The notes: generated by a model from the letters alone, not told the origin. DNA of 64,000 nt from Oxytricha trifallax (GCA_000711775.1 ARYC01000316.1:95854-159853), one strand, 5' to 3'; positions 1 to 13,080 are shown, counted from the stretch's first letter. Program-made: numbers and translations.

Positions 1-1430
1 GGTTATGGTTTTGGATAAAATGTACTGCTATCTCAGTTCATTTAAAATTATTTATAATTATAATCTTATTTTAAATTTCTCTAAAATTTAGCAATTTTCA
101 AAAATAATCCTTAAATAACTAGTATTTTAAACAAAATATCTAAAACTATAAATTATAAAAATTTTAATTGTCGCTTTAGCTTTCTGAGAAAAAAAATTTA
201 TTCCTTTAAAATTAACATAGCGAGAATAAAAAATAATAATTATACTTTAAAGCAATTACGCAGAGAAACCTCTTTTTAGTATTTCAGATGCCAAACCTTT
301 CATTTATAGTTGTTTACATTGCATTCTTCGAACTTACTCTCTTTTTCTTAGTATTTTTGCAAGCTATCCTTAGATTGTAGAGTTATCAAAAATAAAACAT
401 AAAAACTTCCTAAATTCAAAGAATTTAAAAAAGTGCAGTGCTATTATCCACCATTAAAGTAATAATGAGGGAAGTTTTTTTTTATAGGGTGCCTTTCTTT
501 AAAATAAGAAATTATTAGACACAATCTCGAAATGCTTGAATTCTATTTGATAACCATCAAGAAAGCATTAATTGAATGCAATTTTATATACAATATTATC
601 ACTATGTGAAGAACTCTGCCTTTTTTAGCTTGAGGAGGATGTATGCTTTGAAAAAAATGCTTGATAAAATTACTCAAATTAAATAGGTTCAAAGTTAGAG
701 TATTTATATAAATTTAAAATATGAATCTCTCTGACAGATTTATCTAATATTTCTTGATTTATAAGTAAAATTTCTAGTTAAAATTTCTTATTCCCAATAA
801 GTTTGATTCTTTAAGTTTAAGTTTATTATTAATTTAAGATTTCTTATTATAATGACTTTGAAGGTAGCATTACTTTTTATTGTTTGTTTAAATCATTTTC
901 ATCTATTTAATCTAAGATATATGGCAATTGAAAATTGTTAATGTTAGGAGATTCAAAGTAACAATTTAATTTTAAATAAGTTGAATTATTTATTTCCCCT
1001 AAAATTTTATTTACTTTATTTATGAAAGCTTTATTATGAATCTATACGAGTTTAATATTTAAATTTTTTTGTGAGTTAAAATAAATTTTTTATAGATTTA
1101 AAACAATTTTCTTAATTTGTAGTATAATTAATTTGTTCTATTATGGCTCCATATAATTTTCTACAAGAATTGAGTCAGCCATTATAATAATGCTTATCAT
1201 TTCCAACTCTTAATTTCTATATTTCTTAGCCTTGATAATTTACTTACTACTTGGCTCATTATTTGTTTAAGCTATAAAATTTGAAGGCTATAAATATTTT
1301 TAATATCACCATTACTCTACCTTTCATATGAATTTGTAACTGGATTTCTATTTTAGTCTTAGTTCTAACTAGTTGTTTTTTTAATATCAGGAATAAAATT
1401 TGAGTTATGTTGTTAATTTTTTTTCATGAT
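1..1430. other. AT-rich stretch, no gene called
   Basis: Very AT-rich with long T runs on the plus strand. Short purine-rich pieces on the minus strand could be exon remnants of the minus-strand coding DNA that follows, but none is distinctive enough to call. No RNA gene, repeat array or telomere-like sequence was recognised. The opening bases GGTTATGGTTTTGG are not a tandem telomere repeat. Confidence 0.4.
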
Positions 1431-1439
1431 AATTTACAA

Positions 1440-1690
1440 AAACACAAACTAGCTCTGGCCAGCAAAATCCAAGTTTAATGTTTACATTAAGTTTACCAGT
1501 TTCTTAAAGAGGTATAGGAAGATTGTAGGTTTTATGACTTTACGAAATTTTTAAGTTTTCTTGAGATAAATGAATTGGTTTTTCATATTATTGAGATTTA
1601 TTAAGCTCAGCACTATCTTGTTATTCAGCTATTCAACTTTCTGTATAGAGCTATACTATCGGTTAATGCAAATTTTTCCTTGATAAAAAA
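1440..1690 (-). CDS. Coding-like fragment, unknown protein
   Basis: Read on the minus strand with TAA/TAG as Gln and TGA as Trp, this stretch gives a basic, Ser/Lys/Trp-containing sequence (for example LYRKLNSW and FISRKLKNFVKS). The coding sense is purine-rich, as in the better supported genes of the window. It may be an exon of the same gene as the block at 2440-3170, about 750 bases upstream on that strand. No domain was recognised. Because openness is uninformative under this code, the call rests on composition only. Confidence 0.2.
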
Positions 1691-2439
1691 TATATTTAAG
1701 TTTGATCATAATTCCAATTTTAATTATATTCACTTTTATTTATTATTTTAATATATTTCTTGATTGATTCTTTAACTGATTCAAGAGATTTTACTTTAGT
1801 TTCCTGAATTGTTTGTTAATTTGTAGGTAAAAATTCAATAAAGTGGTTTTATTGCTTTTATTTTTCGGTTATCTCTAGATACTGAAGTTTATTGCACTAT
1901 CTTTTGCTATATCTTTGATTTTACCGATAATTATTTTGCTCATAACTTTGATCTTAATTTTAATTTTTCAAATTTATTTGGTAATTTATGATAAAACTTC
2001 TTTTAATGTCATATTAATCTGGAGTAGGAAGGAGAGTTTATTATTCTAAATTTTTATAAAGAATCTGATAGATACTAATCTTTTGATTGCCACCTTTAGT
2101 TAAGCATAATTGAACCTTTGTATTTCCTTATTTTAAAGTTTCGTGATTAGGTAAGATATGTCGTTTGCCCAGATATTTAAACATCCTCATTAGAACCAAT
2201 AATACTAACTAAGAATCTTTCTTGCTAACTTATTTTTTTATTAAATTATTCTAGTATGCCAAAGGTTTATCAACCATAGTCGAGAGTTAATCAATTTAAT
2301 TTTAAAGATTCATTCTTTGCAAGTTCAAGTCTTGAGATTACTTTATATAATCAAAAACCCATTACCAATTCAGTATTTTAATTGATAAATATTAAACTAT
2401 TAATTCATACTTTATTCTGGTTTCAATAGGGTTTTTGTA

Positions 2440-3170
2440 GGAAATTAGGGTTTAGATTTAATATAAATAAGTGACTATTAGAGGTGATTTCTTTTTACTA
2501 TTCACACTAACAGTACTTTGTCATCAAGAGTAAACTTTCTATCTTTATTTCTCCTGATCAACTTACAATTTAGTTTGTTGAATGATTCGCTCTATGGTTA
2601 GACTTAATGATTATTTATACAACCATATTCCTAATTTTAACTTTTTTATTTTAGTCTTTCAAGATAATTGCAATTGAGCTCATACTTTCTTAGCAGTTTC
2701 ACAAGCATACTTGATTTCAAGGACTGGAAGTCAGAACTAGAAGTGAAACATGAAATAAGAGAAGTTATGTCTTTCCAAGAAAATAATTTTTCTAGTGTCT
2801 TGATAATTCTCGATCCACATCTATGCTAGTGATTTGTTTAAGTAAGTCTTGTAAGCGTCAGATTATTCTTGTGAATCTGCGTATTGAAGTAGTTTACTTT
2901 TCACCAACTCCTAAATTTAATGTCTAAATTTTCTCTATAGTCAATTTAATCTAATAGCTATCATAAAGTATTGTATTTACGGAATGTTAATAAGGCGAAG
3001 TAGATATTAGTTTAAGCTTAATTTGAGCTATTTTAGACTAAGACAACATTTGGTTTAAGTTCCTAAATAGGCCTTTTAGTTCATTGAGCAAACATCTGAT
3101 TAATTCATAGTACCGATAAGACAGAATTCCTTGTCATCAAATCTCTCTGTCAAATGAATAAAATTTGAAT
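2440..3170 (-). CDS. Coding-like block, unknown helical protein
   Basis: The minus strand reads as a continuous protein-like sequence of about 240 codons, beginning near HLTERFDDKEFC and passing through QYADSQEQSDAYKTYLNK and YACETAKKV. It is rich in Lys, Gln and Leu and probably helical. TAA/TAG occur as Gln throughout and TGA about six times, where Trp is acceptable. The first sixty or so codons contain no TGA. Neither end is fixed and no family was recognised. The plus strand also gives a plausible short peptide near 2690-2880, which I rejected because the minus reading is longer and more charged. Confidence 0.3.
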
Positions 3171-3550
3171 ACAAACAGTTTTATCTATATAAGTTAAATT
3201 ATTGTGAATTATACTAAATTGTTAAATTTTAAATTTACCTATTTGAAATGATTTCACGAATTGCAATTTACTTTTACTTTTTATTTAACTTACCTGTCTC
3301 CAACTTTAATATAGATATTAGCATGCAAGTTAGCGGCTCTAATGAAGTCGTGTCTTGCGAAAGTTGAACCAATGTTAATTTTGACAACTCTCTCATATAA
3401 AGTTATATATATGTTAATTCTATTCGAGGTAATTTTATTCTCAAATTCCCAAATTATATATATTATAATATGAACTCACTCAATTTAATTATTTTTATGC
3501 TCATTAGATTATTTAATCCTATTAGTTCATGAAATGTAGTATATAAATGG
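3170..3550. other. AT-rich spacer, no gene called
   Basis: Divergent spacer between minus-strand coding DNA and the plus-strand cadherin-like gene. If both are real genes, their promoters would lie here, but no distinct motif was recognised. Confidence 0.3.
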
Positions 3551-3559
3551 ATTTTATGC

Positions 3560-6500
3560 AGCAAGGAATATTATATTTTTTTAAAAATCAAGTCAAAATC
3601 AAATACTCACAATTTATATATTAACAATATACTATGAATATGAGGAATTTATAATCTATTTAACAAGTGGAGATGAATAAATATTTTTTCTACTCCATTA
3701 TCAAATACTAATGCTAAGGATTATATTTTTGGGTGTCATGTAACGGATACTACATAAACTACAAGATCATATGATTTTATTTTGAAAATCACTACTAAAA
3801 ATGCCCACACCATATCAAGCACTTCTGTAGAATGAAATGCTGCTTGTAAAAAAACTTACACAAAATCTTTTATTGAAGATCTCTTATAAGTAAATATTGA
3901 AATTCAATGTTACTATTAGTTTCTTTCTTTATAGCGCTTTAATTATTATAAATCATTAGCGAATGTATGTAATGATTAAGATGCCTTAACATACTAAATT
4001 AAAAGATGGAAGTGCTAATATTTATTCAAGTTTAAATGGGAATTTCCTCTTCTACTCAGAAACCTCTGTTTTCACTTTCAACTTCCTAATAAATTCAAAT
4101 GTTGGAAAGCATATTATTACAATTATATATATGCTCATATGGTATTTCATGAATTAAACCTTATAAATAATATAAATCAATCAAATTTAGAGATAATTAA
4201 AAATTGTAAGTAAAATAATATTATAAATTAATATATTAATAGAAAATTGGATTACTAATATAAACATGAAAATATACATTCTCTTGATAAACAAAACTAT
4301 CTGGTGATTATTATTTAATGTAAGTTTTAATTTTAAAAATTTGAAGTGATACTCTTCTGCCTTATAATTAAAATTATTATAACTTGAAGTTCTCAATATT
4401 TTCAATATATTATAATTTATTAAATACTACAAAAATAAGCTAATGATATTTTGCGTAAGAATATTGTATTATCAATCACATATATAAATATAATAAAATT
4501 AAAATTAAATTTTACTGTGATTATAGACTTTTCACAGATACTAAATTTGAAATAGCTAATTAAATCAACTAGCTTATATTTTATCAAAGCTAAAATTCCG
4601 TATAATTTCCTTATATTTCATAATAAAATTTCTTTAGGCATAATTAATATGCATATAAGCAATCCTTTGACTTTAAATTATTTTATATTTATATTTTTCC
4701 AATTTTAGAGACTTTTATTAATAGTAATATCTATTAAATCTCTAGCTTATAAGTGATAAATCGAAAACATGATATTTATTCAATCAACATCAATAGTTTT
4801 CAATTTTTTACTTAACTTAAAAATAAAATCTCATTTTATGAAATAAATATCTTCTCTAATTTAAATTTCCTTAGAACCTAAAACCACATTAGATATAAGT
4901 CAGCAAATTTTTTTAATAAAAAATAAATATAAAGATTTAAATATTTGAACCATTCTAAGATAAGAAAATTTATTGTTAATTGATAAATTAAGTAGATCAT
5001 AAAAAAGTATATCTTTTGTTTAATGGAAAATTTATAAAAGTAATAAAAGAAACCTATGCGTTAAGATAAAATTAATTTAAGAGTAAATCTCAAAATTAGT
5101 TAGGACAAGATGCTGTATAAACTACATTCAAGCTTCCAGCTTTCACCTTTAAATGTAAATTAAATGGATAAAATTTTTATATATATTAGAAATGAAAAAT
5201 TTTGTAATTTCTCCAGTTCTAAAAATAGGCTACATAATTTCTAAGTCTGTTTCATTTGGTTAGTAAATATTATTGCTATACAACGTATCAACTCAGCTTT
5301 TTAACCTGGATTAATATTTAGTTACAATTTGTACTCTGGTTGGGATCCAGTTTTAACAAACAATGTTTTGAAAGCTTAAAAATGCTTGGATATAAAAGAT
5401 GGAAGGTCCTTAAACCCTAAAAATCCAATTAGGTTTTGCTGCTGAAATACCTGCTGTAACTGAAAATGTTTACTACACTGATAAATTAATAATTTCTAAC
5501 ACCAACAGGCAATAAATTGTGGTGATTCATTACTTTAAAATTAAGCTAACTCTTCACTAAATTGACTCTTATCTAAATTTATCAATTTTAACTGTATAAT
5601 ACTTTATTCCCAATCACCAATGATTACCTCAAATGACTTATTAGCTTTAGGTTCTATCGGAGTAGGAAATTAAGGCTGGATATCTAAATAACATTCTTAT
5701 TTTTTTCCTTCGAAGACTATGAAGCATTAACTCTTTCTTGTATGCAAACAACTATCTCTTCGTATATTGGTCTCAATTCAGTATATTCTGATAAATAAAT
5801 TTCTTTAAAATTCCCTAATGACAACAATTTTGTTGGAGACTACATTTTCACTTGGACAGTAACAGACACTTGTTAATCTTCAAAAGACTATGAATTTATT
5901 TTGACAATATTGGCAATGTATCTCCCACTTATACAGTAATTATTGAGGATGCTTCAGTTGAAAAGTATCAATTATAAAATCTGAATCTAGTTGACTTGTG
6001 CTCTAATTAAGAATCTGATACAACTACTTACCACGTTAAAGTTAATGGCAATGTGATAAATGAAAAAATCTCAACTTAGATTAAAGTTTTTTTGAAATGC
6101 TAATTAATTTGTTTTCGACTTCCTAATTAAAGGCACTTAGGATATAATACAGTTGTAATTTTATTAAAGACATAAATATAAATCATTTTTATTATAAACT
6201 AATTTTATTGATTTTAATTTTATAATTTATAGTCAAATTTAATGCTCCGATGATATAGTTGGAAATTTTATTCCAGATTCATTAAACTTAATTGGGAGAA
6301 TAATTTTATTTAAATAAAATGATTATAGGTTTAAAATTGATTTTTTTAAATATCCCTTTTTCACTTCTAATGCTCAAATTTCTCTAACTGTGAAACAAAA
6401 TCAATAAACTTAAATTACTTATAACGTGGCTAATCCTCTAGTCTAGACCAAAGTGACTTTCAACTATGCAGTTTTTGCAGGTGCAGAGAGAACTTTTTTG

Positions 6501-8830
6501 CCTATACAGATATCAAAGCGTTTAAAACTTGGATCTCATTAGAGAGTGGAACAATGAATTTCTATGTTAAAATGGGACACAATCATAAAATCATAATTCT
6601 ATGTAGAACTAAGCAGTATTATTTTTAAATATTAAATAACTTCAACGTACCACCTGTTTCATTCACAGAAACACCTAAGTACTACACAATCAGAGTGATG
6701 AGCATGAAAAATTAAGATTCACAAACAAATTATTTAGATTTAGTTGAAAGTTTGAAGCTAACTATGCTAAATTAATTATTAAATAATTGATTTTTAATTT
6801 ACCTAAAATTTGTTTACTACCACTTACATCATAATTGATTTTCCAATCATTAAATTAATTAAAGCTAAAATATATTACAGCTCCAAATATTTTATCAGCA
6901 TCTTCCTAAACACTTGCTACCAACAGTGTTAGTGTAGCAATTTCAGCTAAATTCAGAAATTATTCTTCTCTTATTAAAATAGGCGATATATTTGCTCTAA
7001 GTTGCATAGTGACAACAACTAATGTTCCCTTGTTGATTCTAACAGCATAACAAAATGGAGCTTATATTGTAAGTGAAACTTTACCGAAGTCAAATTCATA
7101 CATTAAAGGTGACTACTTATAAAAGAGTTGTAATTTAATTAAATAGATTCAAATTATTATACATCAACAGTCTTAAAATTATTATATTAACTTTATTGGT
7201 GTTTTTTCACAATATCATAAGAATAAAAAAATACCTGATATTCTTTTTGAATGTTTCTAATTTGTTTTAAATTTCTGACTTAATTAATTTTCTTAGAATC
7301 ACAAAAACTAGACATTCACCTTTGTATAACAGATAGTCTAAATGGTGCATCAAAATTTTATCAATTCTATCTACCACTAAATCCAATTCAGACCTTACTA
7401 TTGATGTTGTGCCATCTTATGCCAGAGTTTATAATAGTTTAGTTTCCTCTAAGGCATTTGCAAATATGTTTGAAGATGCAGCTGGAGACACTTTATCTTA
7501 CACTGGCGGTTCACTTTCTTCAACTGCATACAAACTGATTTCACATATAATGCACCCTCCTCTATATTCACTTTTAATTTTAAAAAAATATTAAACAGTG
7601 GAAGTCATGATTTAGATTTTCAGTACTAATAGTGTAAACGAAAGAACCGTTTCACATTTTTATGCAATTGTTACTATTCCAAACTAGCCTGTAGAAACAC
7701 TATAAGCCATAGTACCTATAGAAATAGATACATTTACATCAACATATCCATTATATTTTCAATTATTCGAGTGATCCTGAAAGAAAACCAATTACTTAGG
7801 CACTTTTACAGACAAAGGTTAAAACTATCCAAATGCTATTAGTAAAATTAACAACGGTTTATTTAAATATACAGCAAGTAGTATTTCGGGTTCATAATAG
7901 AATACTGAATTAAAATTTTCATGTTATATAATTTATTAGAATCTAGAATCATTTTTAATATCTTCATTAAATTATAAAATTATATTTTTTTAAATAATTT
8001 TCAAAAATCATACTCAACATGATATCTGAATTCATCCTAATTATTATTCTGGGATATCAGATTATCTGTAATTCATAATAATTTATAATTTTTAAAATTA
8101 AAGAATAACTGAACCTAAGCGTAGGCCCTAATTCTAAGAGTAATTTATAGAGGTATTGCTACTTATTAGATTTGAGAAGAATTATTGTTTTTTCGTACTA
8201 CTATCTGTTCCAGTGCAAGAAGAGCCCTATAGATTTTAGAATTTATTATGAAATTGAAGAATTTTAGTGATCTAATCGGGATTATGGAATTAAGCGAATT
8301 ATTTTTGAACTGTAACTCCTAATGATTACTTGCTATTGTAAAAAATAGGAGCTTAAACTGGTTGCTACTATTCCTTTTTTTAGTGAGATTGATTGAGCAT
8401 GATTTGCTAAGAGCTGTTCAAATTTCTTTATTAAGTCTCGTCAAAATTGTTCGCGCTTTCCGATGACATGAAATCAGATATATCATTTAAGAAGATATGT
8501 TAAGTTAACCTCTAAGCTGTTAATATTAGATTTAATGATTTTTCATATAATGATTATTTGTGTTATTAAAGCAGCCAGTTAGTAATCAAGATAATAGCCA
8601 TTGAACAGAGCTTTCAAAGAATTTCTTCTCTAGTTAAGAACATTTTACTTGAATAGTTCCTCTGCTTGATTCTTTCCAATCTTCATTTATATTTTTCTAA
8701 TCGAAATTATCAATATTAGGGAAGGATGAATGCAATTTTAAATCTCATAACCAAGAGATCTTGACAAGAATAATCCTTGCGGCTTTCAAAGACAATTTTT
8801 TAGGTACTTCGTGAATCTTATTTTATATTT
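3560..8830 (+). CDS. Large surface protein with CADG-like repeats (exons and introns)
   Basis: Coding blocks separated by AT-rich gaps encode a large, Thr/Ser/Asn-rich, beta-strand-like protein. Two blocks are copies of one domain: GDYIFTWTVTDTCQSSKDYE near 5840 and KDYIFGCHVTDTTQTTRSYD near 3720. A third, near 7460, contains FEDAAGDTLSYTGGS, the F-D-x-x-GDTLxY signature of dystroglycan-type cadherin-like (CADG) domains. Further strong blocks are 6234-6510, 6600-6770, 6890-7110, 7590-7920 and 8430-8825. The last is Lys/Ile/Gln-rich and may be the membrane-proximal or cytoplasmic end. Frames shift between blocks; some gaps look like GT-AG introns, others like frame breaks. Such repeat proteins are common on ciliate surfaces and usually mediate adhesion or ligand binding. 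The start is unseen and the gene may be partly decayed. Confidence 0.6.
3690..3930 (+). repeat. CADG-like domain unit A
   Basis: One protein repeat unit: a strand ending DYIFGCHVTDTT, then SYDFILKITTKN and a downstream TSVEWNAAC, whose W is TGA. It aligns with the unit near 5790-5990 through the shared pattern DYIF-x3-VTDT-x6-DYEFIL. This is the ciliate version of the G-x-Y-x-I-x-W-x-x-T-D pattern that closes cadherin-like domains. It begins about 1.4 kb before the next recognisable unit, so units between them have probably been lost or are not recognisable. Confidence 0.5.
5790..6000 (+). repeat. CADG-like domain unit B
   Basis: Second copy of the repeat unit: DYIFTWTVTDTC, then KDYEFIL, then NIGNVSPTYTVII. 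There is a frame break between EFILT and DNIGN, within GAATTTATTTTGACAATATT, where unit A reads through. That points to a one-base indel rather than an intron at this spot. Confidence 0.5.
6155..6232 (+). other. Candidate GT-AG intron, about 78 nt
   Basis: The stretch starts GTAATTTTATT and ends AATTTATAG. It is nearly pure A/T and lies between two protein-like blocks: the end of the block containing VNGNVINEKISTQ and the start of the block reading SDDIVGNFIPDSLNL. The 5' and 3' sites fit ordinary spliceosomal introns. The splice phase could not be confirmed. Confidence 0.35.
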
Positions 8831-8839
8831 TATAGAAAG

Positions 8840-11030
8840 TATATGACCTATTTGCCTTTTCTAGTTTTTTCTAATATAAGGCCTCTATGAAATAATAAGA
8901 TATATTTAAAAAAATTAATCTCCCAAGCATGCAAACGAATTCTATAACTCCTAATGCAAAATAATCAACAGGCACTCCATAATATTGCATGCACATAAAC
9001 TCGGGATCAAATTAAAATAAAAGAAGATTAATTTTATCTCTCTAACAAGGTTTTTCTGATGTTTCTTCTGAATTTAAAGGAATCCATACTATTGCAAAAC
9101 CGAAATCAGTGTTTTTTTCGCTGATACTTATATCAATTTATGAACATAATTTTTTTCCAAAAGCAAAAGGAAAAAATGAATTAAAAAAGCCAATTAGATA
9201 ACACAAGTTCTTATTAAAAGTTTCATATTTGAGATATTGGATATAAGCTTATCCTTATCACTAAGTCCAAATTTTGTGGCTTAATGTCGAACTATGAATG
9301 ATATTACTATTGTGAACATACCAAAATCCAGCAGCCAAAAATATTATGAAGAACTCTAAAATTTATCAGTAAATTCGTATTTATTAGTAATTATTATTAC
9401 TTTTAGCTCATTTGTATATTCCTATGAAAAATGTCTAAGTTTGTAAAAATGATATTTTAAATAACCTCATTTAAAAATATTTATTTCTAAAGTATAAAAT
9501 TATATCTATCATGAAAAGCGTAGTAAAGAATTTTTTTAAAGAAAATAAAATATTATAAACTTCATACATTTTTTATAAATAAAAGCTTTTAATAATTTTT
9601 CAATATAATTAACACAGTTTTTAAGCATAATAACTTTTATTGTAATTGATTATATAAATTGAGTTTTTAATTAACTTTACATATTGACTATAAAAGGGTT
9701 GTGGAGCTGTGTCATTATCCCTCATTAATAACAACAGACTTAAATTAATATTTTAGTAATAATTCTAGCTTTTGATATCTTCTTCATATTATATTGTTAT
9801 TTTGATTTTTTCTCTCAACTTTGCAAACTTTTGCAAAGCATCTGATGGAATACAAAAAACTAAATTTCGCTTTAGTTAAAGCTATTAAAGTAGGTTAGTA
9901 AGGGAGAGTAAGAGGTAATTTTATAGATAAATTAACATGTTCGTTCTCAGATTCTTATTTGAAGTGACTATTTCCCATTTTATAGTTTATTAGGGATAGC
10001 AAAGTAAAATTAATCATAATAAAGACTAAATATATAAATACTCCATTTTAAATCAGTTTATCTTGCAAGGTGTGATTAATTATTAAGTGACTTAATAAAT
10101 AAAAATATGTTTCTTTGATTAGTTAGTTCGATTTTTAAAAATCAAGATCTGATAAAAAAAATTTCAATAGACACAATTTATTTTTTATTTAACAAGTCTT
10201 CATTGAAATTGTAATATAATGTTAGAATTAATCTTCTTAAATTTAAGAGAAACAAAAATAAGAATGAGATTATTTTCTAATAAAATTCAATAAAGCTTAA
10301 AAAGATTTATTAATTCATTTTTCAATTCTAGACTTTCTTTATTGAAATCCATGTATAAAATATATGCATTTTTCTTTGACTTTGAATCAAAAATAATAGT
10401 AAAATTATTTCAATTGTTTAATATGGTTTAGTCAGTTTTTAATTTTTGAGTTTAAACATAATATGCAACATGTATCAAAAATAATTGCGCTATCTGACTG
10501 CCTTAAAATTTACCGATTCCCAATAAATGCATAATATCTATATTGAATGCTGAATATTTATGAAACTTAATTGATATATGATATTTAATCATAAATATAT
10601 GTTTCTTAAGAATAAATGATATAAATATTTTATATTCCATGTAAAATAGTATGTCCTTTTTCTGCATCTTTTCTGAAATAGTCGTAGTCTTCACAAGAGC
10701 ATAAAGGATTCTAAATTTTTAAATTAACTGCATAAATCCAAGCTTATACTGTGGATATGATTTTCCTTGATCTGCTGACTTTACATAATTATCATTAGCT
10801 AAAGAGTATTTATATTTAATTTTTCAATACTTGGATTGGAGTACAAGGTCAGTTTAAAGTAATCAAGATATGTATAATAAACATAACCTCATGATTTTAA
10901 GCTTACGAATTATTCCCAGCTCTGACGAAATATTAAATTGCTATTTCAACATTTAATTGCGTAACGAAGCCTATTAAAATAATTGAAAAATATAAAATAA
11001 TTACTATTAAAATAATAATTTAACTATTAA
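8840..11030. other. AT-rich interval with weak coding traces
   Basis: No gene is called here. Short peptides can be read on both strands, including a 63-codon minus-strand frame near 10503-10694, but they are dominated by Lys, Ile, Phe and Tyr, as expected from AT-rich DNA. Around 9100-9300 a few more balanced codons could be the tail of the upstream gene. No repeat or RNA gene was recognised. Confidence 0.35.
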
Positions 11031-11044
11031 ATTAGAAACACAGA

Positions 11045-12541
11045 ATGGGTATACTGAGCAAAACATAACGAGAAATCATCTAAGGAGATGTCGAAAATAA
11101 CGAATACAAACACTTAGTACTATACACGATTGATATAATCAAACAAAACTAAGAACAATAGGGACTCCACATACTTGAAATACTAACGTTCTTAGCCAGA
11201 AAACTCATAAGAAAAGGCTTCTCGATAGTCAACTAATTCCAGATATACCTTACAAGTATACATTTTGACAAAGAAAACAACACCGAGATAATACAACTGT
11301 GGACGCAACAACTCTTTGAGATGTTGAGACTTGCTTCAATTAACAATAAATTCATAAAACCCCAACACACACCAACAAAACCCCGTGTACACCTCGAAAG
11401 AATCTAATCTACAAACTCTGAACAACCACCAGCTCCAGCAGACCATGCCGCAAAGGGAATAAACACCTACTCGGAACTAGATTGTAACAAATCCTAGGTA
11501 GTGTATGGAGATAGCATCCACACCAGAGGAAACAAATAAATTATAACAATAAAGGTAATCTATTCAGACAACGAAGAAGACTGGAGTTCCGTGTAGGAGA
11601 AACAAAGATACGACGACAACCAAAACGACTGTTCTTACATTGACTACACTAGCCAACATACCTACTACCCAGAGTCAGAAGATTAAGAAGAAAGAAAATC
11701 CATGAATCACTCCATGACGCACTCAGTCTAATAAGTACATTTAACCAATGACGTCAAATACGTCACAGAAGAAAATTAGTACTAAATAGGAAATTAAACA
11801 CGTATAATAAATTAAGGTTTAGTAAAAAATATGGATCCAGATATTAATGAGACAATAAATTATTATAATTTATATTAATTATAAACAGACATGCAGTCCA
11901 TAACCAAAGCACAACTTCAAGATAGATTTGATACTAGAGAATCATGTATTTCCATTTGGATTACAACAATTTATAGTGGCTCATATAATGCCATTAATAG
12001 ATTTCCATAAGCAATAACATCAATCTACGACAACATAGATAAAGAACGAATGCTAGAAATGGTTAACACGAACAAAGGCCATCTACCCTAACACATTAAA
12101 TCTAAAACCAACTCAGCAATGGAAACTCCAGATGAATTAAAAGGCTTCATAAGACTTTTCAACATTGACATCCTTAAAAACGTCACAGTAGTGAAAAATG
12201 CTGCCTATCAATCAGTCCAGACTACTTCTCTCATCTTAATAAGATAGAGATCTATGTGAAATGCTTACAAAAACAAGCCTACTTCCTAAAAAGTGACTTA
12301 ATTTAACTAATCACCACCAGATGCAAAAAACAAATAGCACACAAAGACCTAAAATTCTCAGTTAATGTCAAACACTTCGATACACAATTTAAATTCAAAG
12401 ACAAAGATCTTGGAGATCATGTCCAAATCATCAACCAAAAGAGAGGAAAGAAAGGAAGACCAAGAAAGAGAAAGACAAACAGTGGAAAAGGAAAAGGAAG
12501 AAGAAGAGGCAGAAGATGAAGACTCAGTATACCAGGAGTGA
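11045..12541 (+). CDS. GC-rich ORF, about 498 aa, unknown function
   Basis: This is the best-preserved ORF in the window. It starts at an ATG (MGILSKTQREIIQ) and runs in one frame to a TGA at 12539. By my reading it holds about 26 TAA/TAG codons as Gln and one internal TGA (12257-12259) after RQRS-Met. The first 404 codons contain no TGA, unlikely by chance. Three in-frame Trp codons are TGG. The N-terminal third is helical; the middle is rich in Ser, Asp, Asn and Tyr; the end is a charged coiled-coil-like tract (KEKEEEEAEDEDSVYQE) directly before the stop. Base composition is strikingly different: many AAC, TAC, ACC and CTC codons against an AT-rich background. That suggests recent transfer, a mobile-element gene or strong codon selection. 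No domain was recognised. If TGA is stop only, the protein would be 404 aa. Confidence 0.7.
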
Positions 12542-12553
12542 CTCTCCAAAAAA

Positions 12554-13080
12554 CTAATAGGGCTTGTCCCTTATAAAGCTCTTTAGTTTTTTAAGATCGG
12601 GGGTCCCCAGAGTCCTCAATGTGATCACATTATTATTATTATTACTATTAAAATACTTAAAATCCATATAATAATATGAATTTAAGTCAATTGTAAGTGC
12701 TTTTTTAAATGCATTCTTGGCTTGCTCAAAATCTCTCTTGACTCGCTTCAATCCATGAACATACTAATAACTAGAACAGATAGAACTTCCACATTTCCAT
12801 ATTAACCTTTTAAATCAAGAAGATCTATGAAATTGTTATCGTACATTTGATCTGATAGTTATACTAAATCTTATAACAAGTGTGGCAATCCATGTGATTA
12901 CTGCACATGTTCAATTGAGTTTAGTGCTGCTTCTTCATTACAAAATGCACTAGTCTTGCATCTCTTAGGTGTTCATAGTAATCATCATAAGTTTTTTAAT
13001 TTAAAGGACTAAAATCTGACAACTCTGTGTCTTTGTTTTTCACCATACAATGAATCCTGCATAGTACTCATGTATAGATG
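12554..13080 (-). pseudogene. TPR-like protein fragment
   Basis: The minus strand encodes YVHGLKRVKRDFEQAKNAFK followed by KALTIDLNS. This matches the second helix of a tetratricopeptide repeat (aromatic, A-x-x-x-F-x-K-A-L-x-x-D). Upstream on the same strand, TYDDYYEHLRDARLVHF and NEEAALNSIEH could belong to neighbouring repeats, but they sit in different frames, so the copy is broken or spliced. An Asn run (the TTATTATTATT tract near 12630) follows. Its 3' end meets the end of the plus-strand GC-rich ORF within about 15 bases, tail to tail. TPR proteins are scaffolds in many complexes; nothing more specific can be said. Confidence 0.45.

Noticed and set aside
2690-2880. Plus-strand peptide SFTSILDFKDWKSELEVKHE
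   Set aside because: Shadow of the longer minus-strand coding-like block; both strands look open because all three stop codons can be sense.
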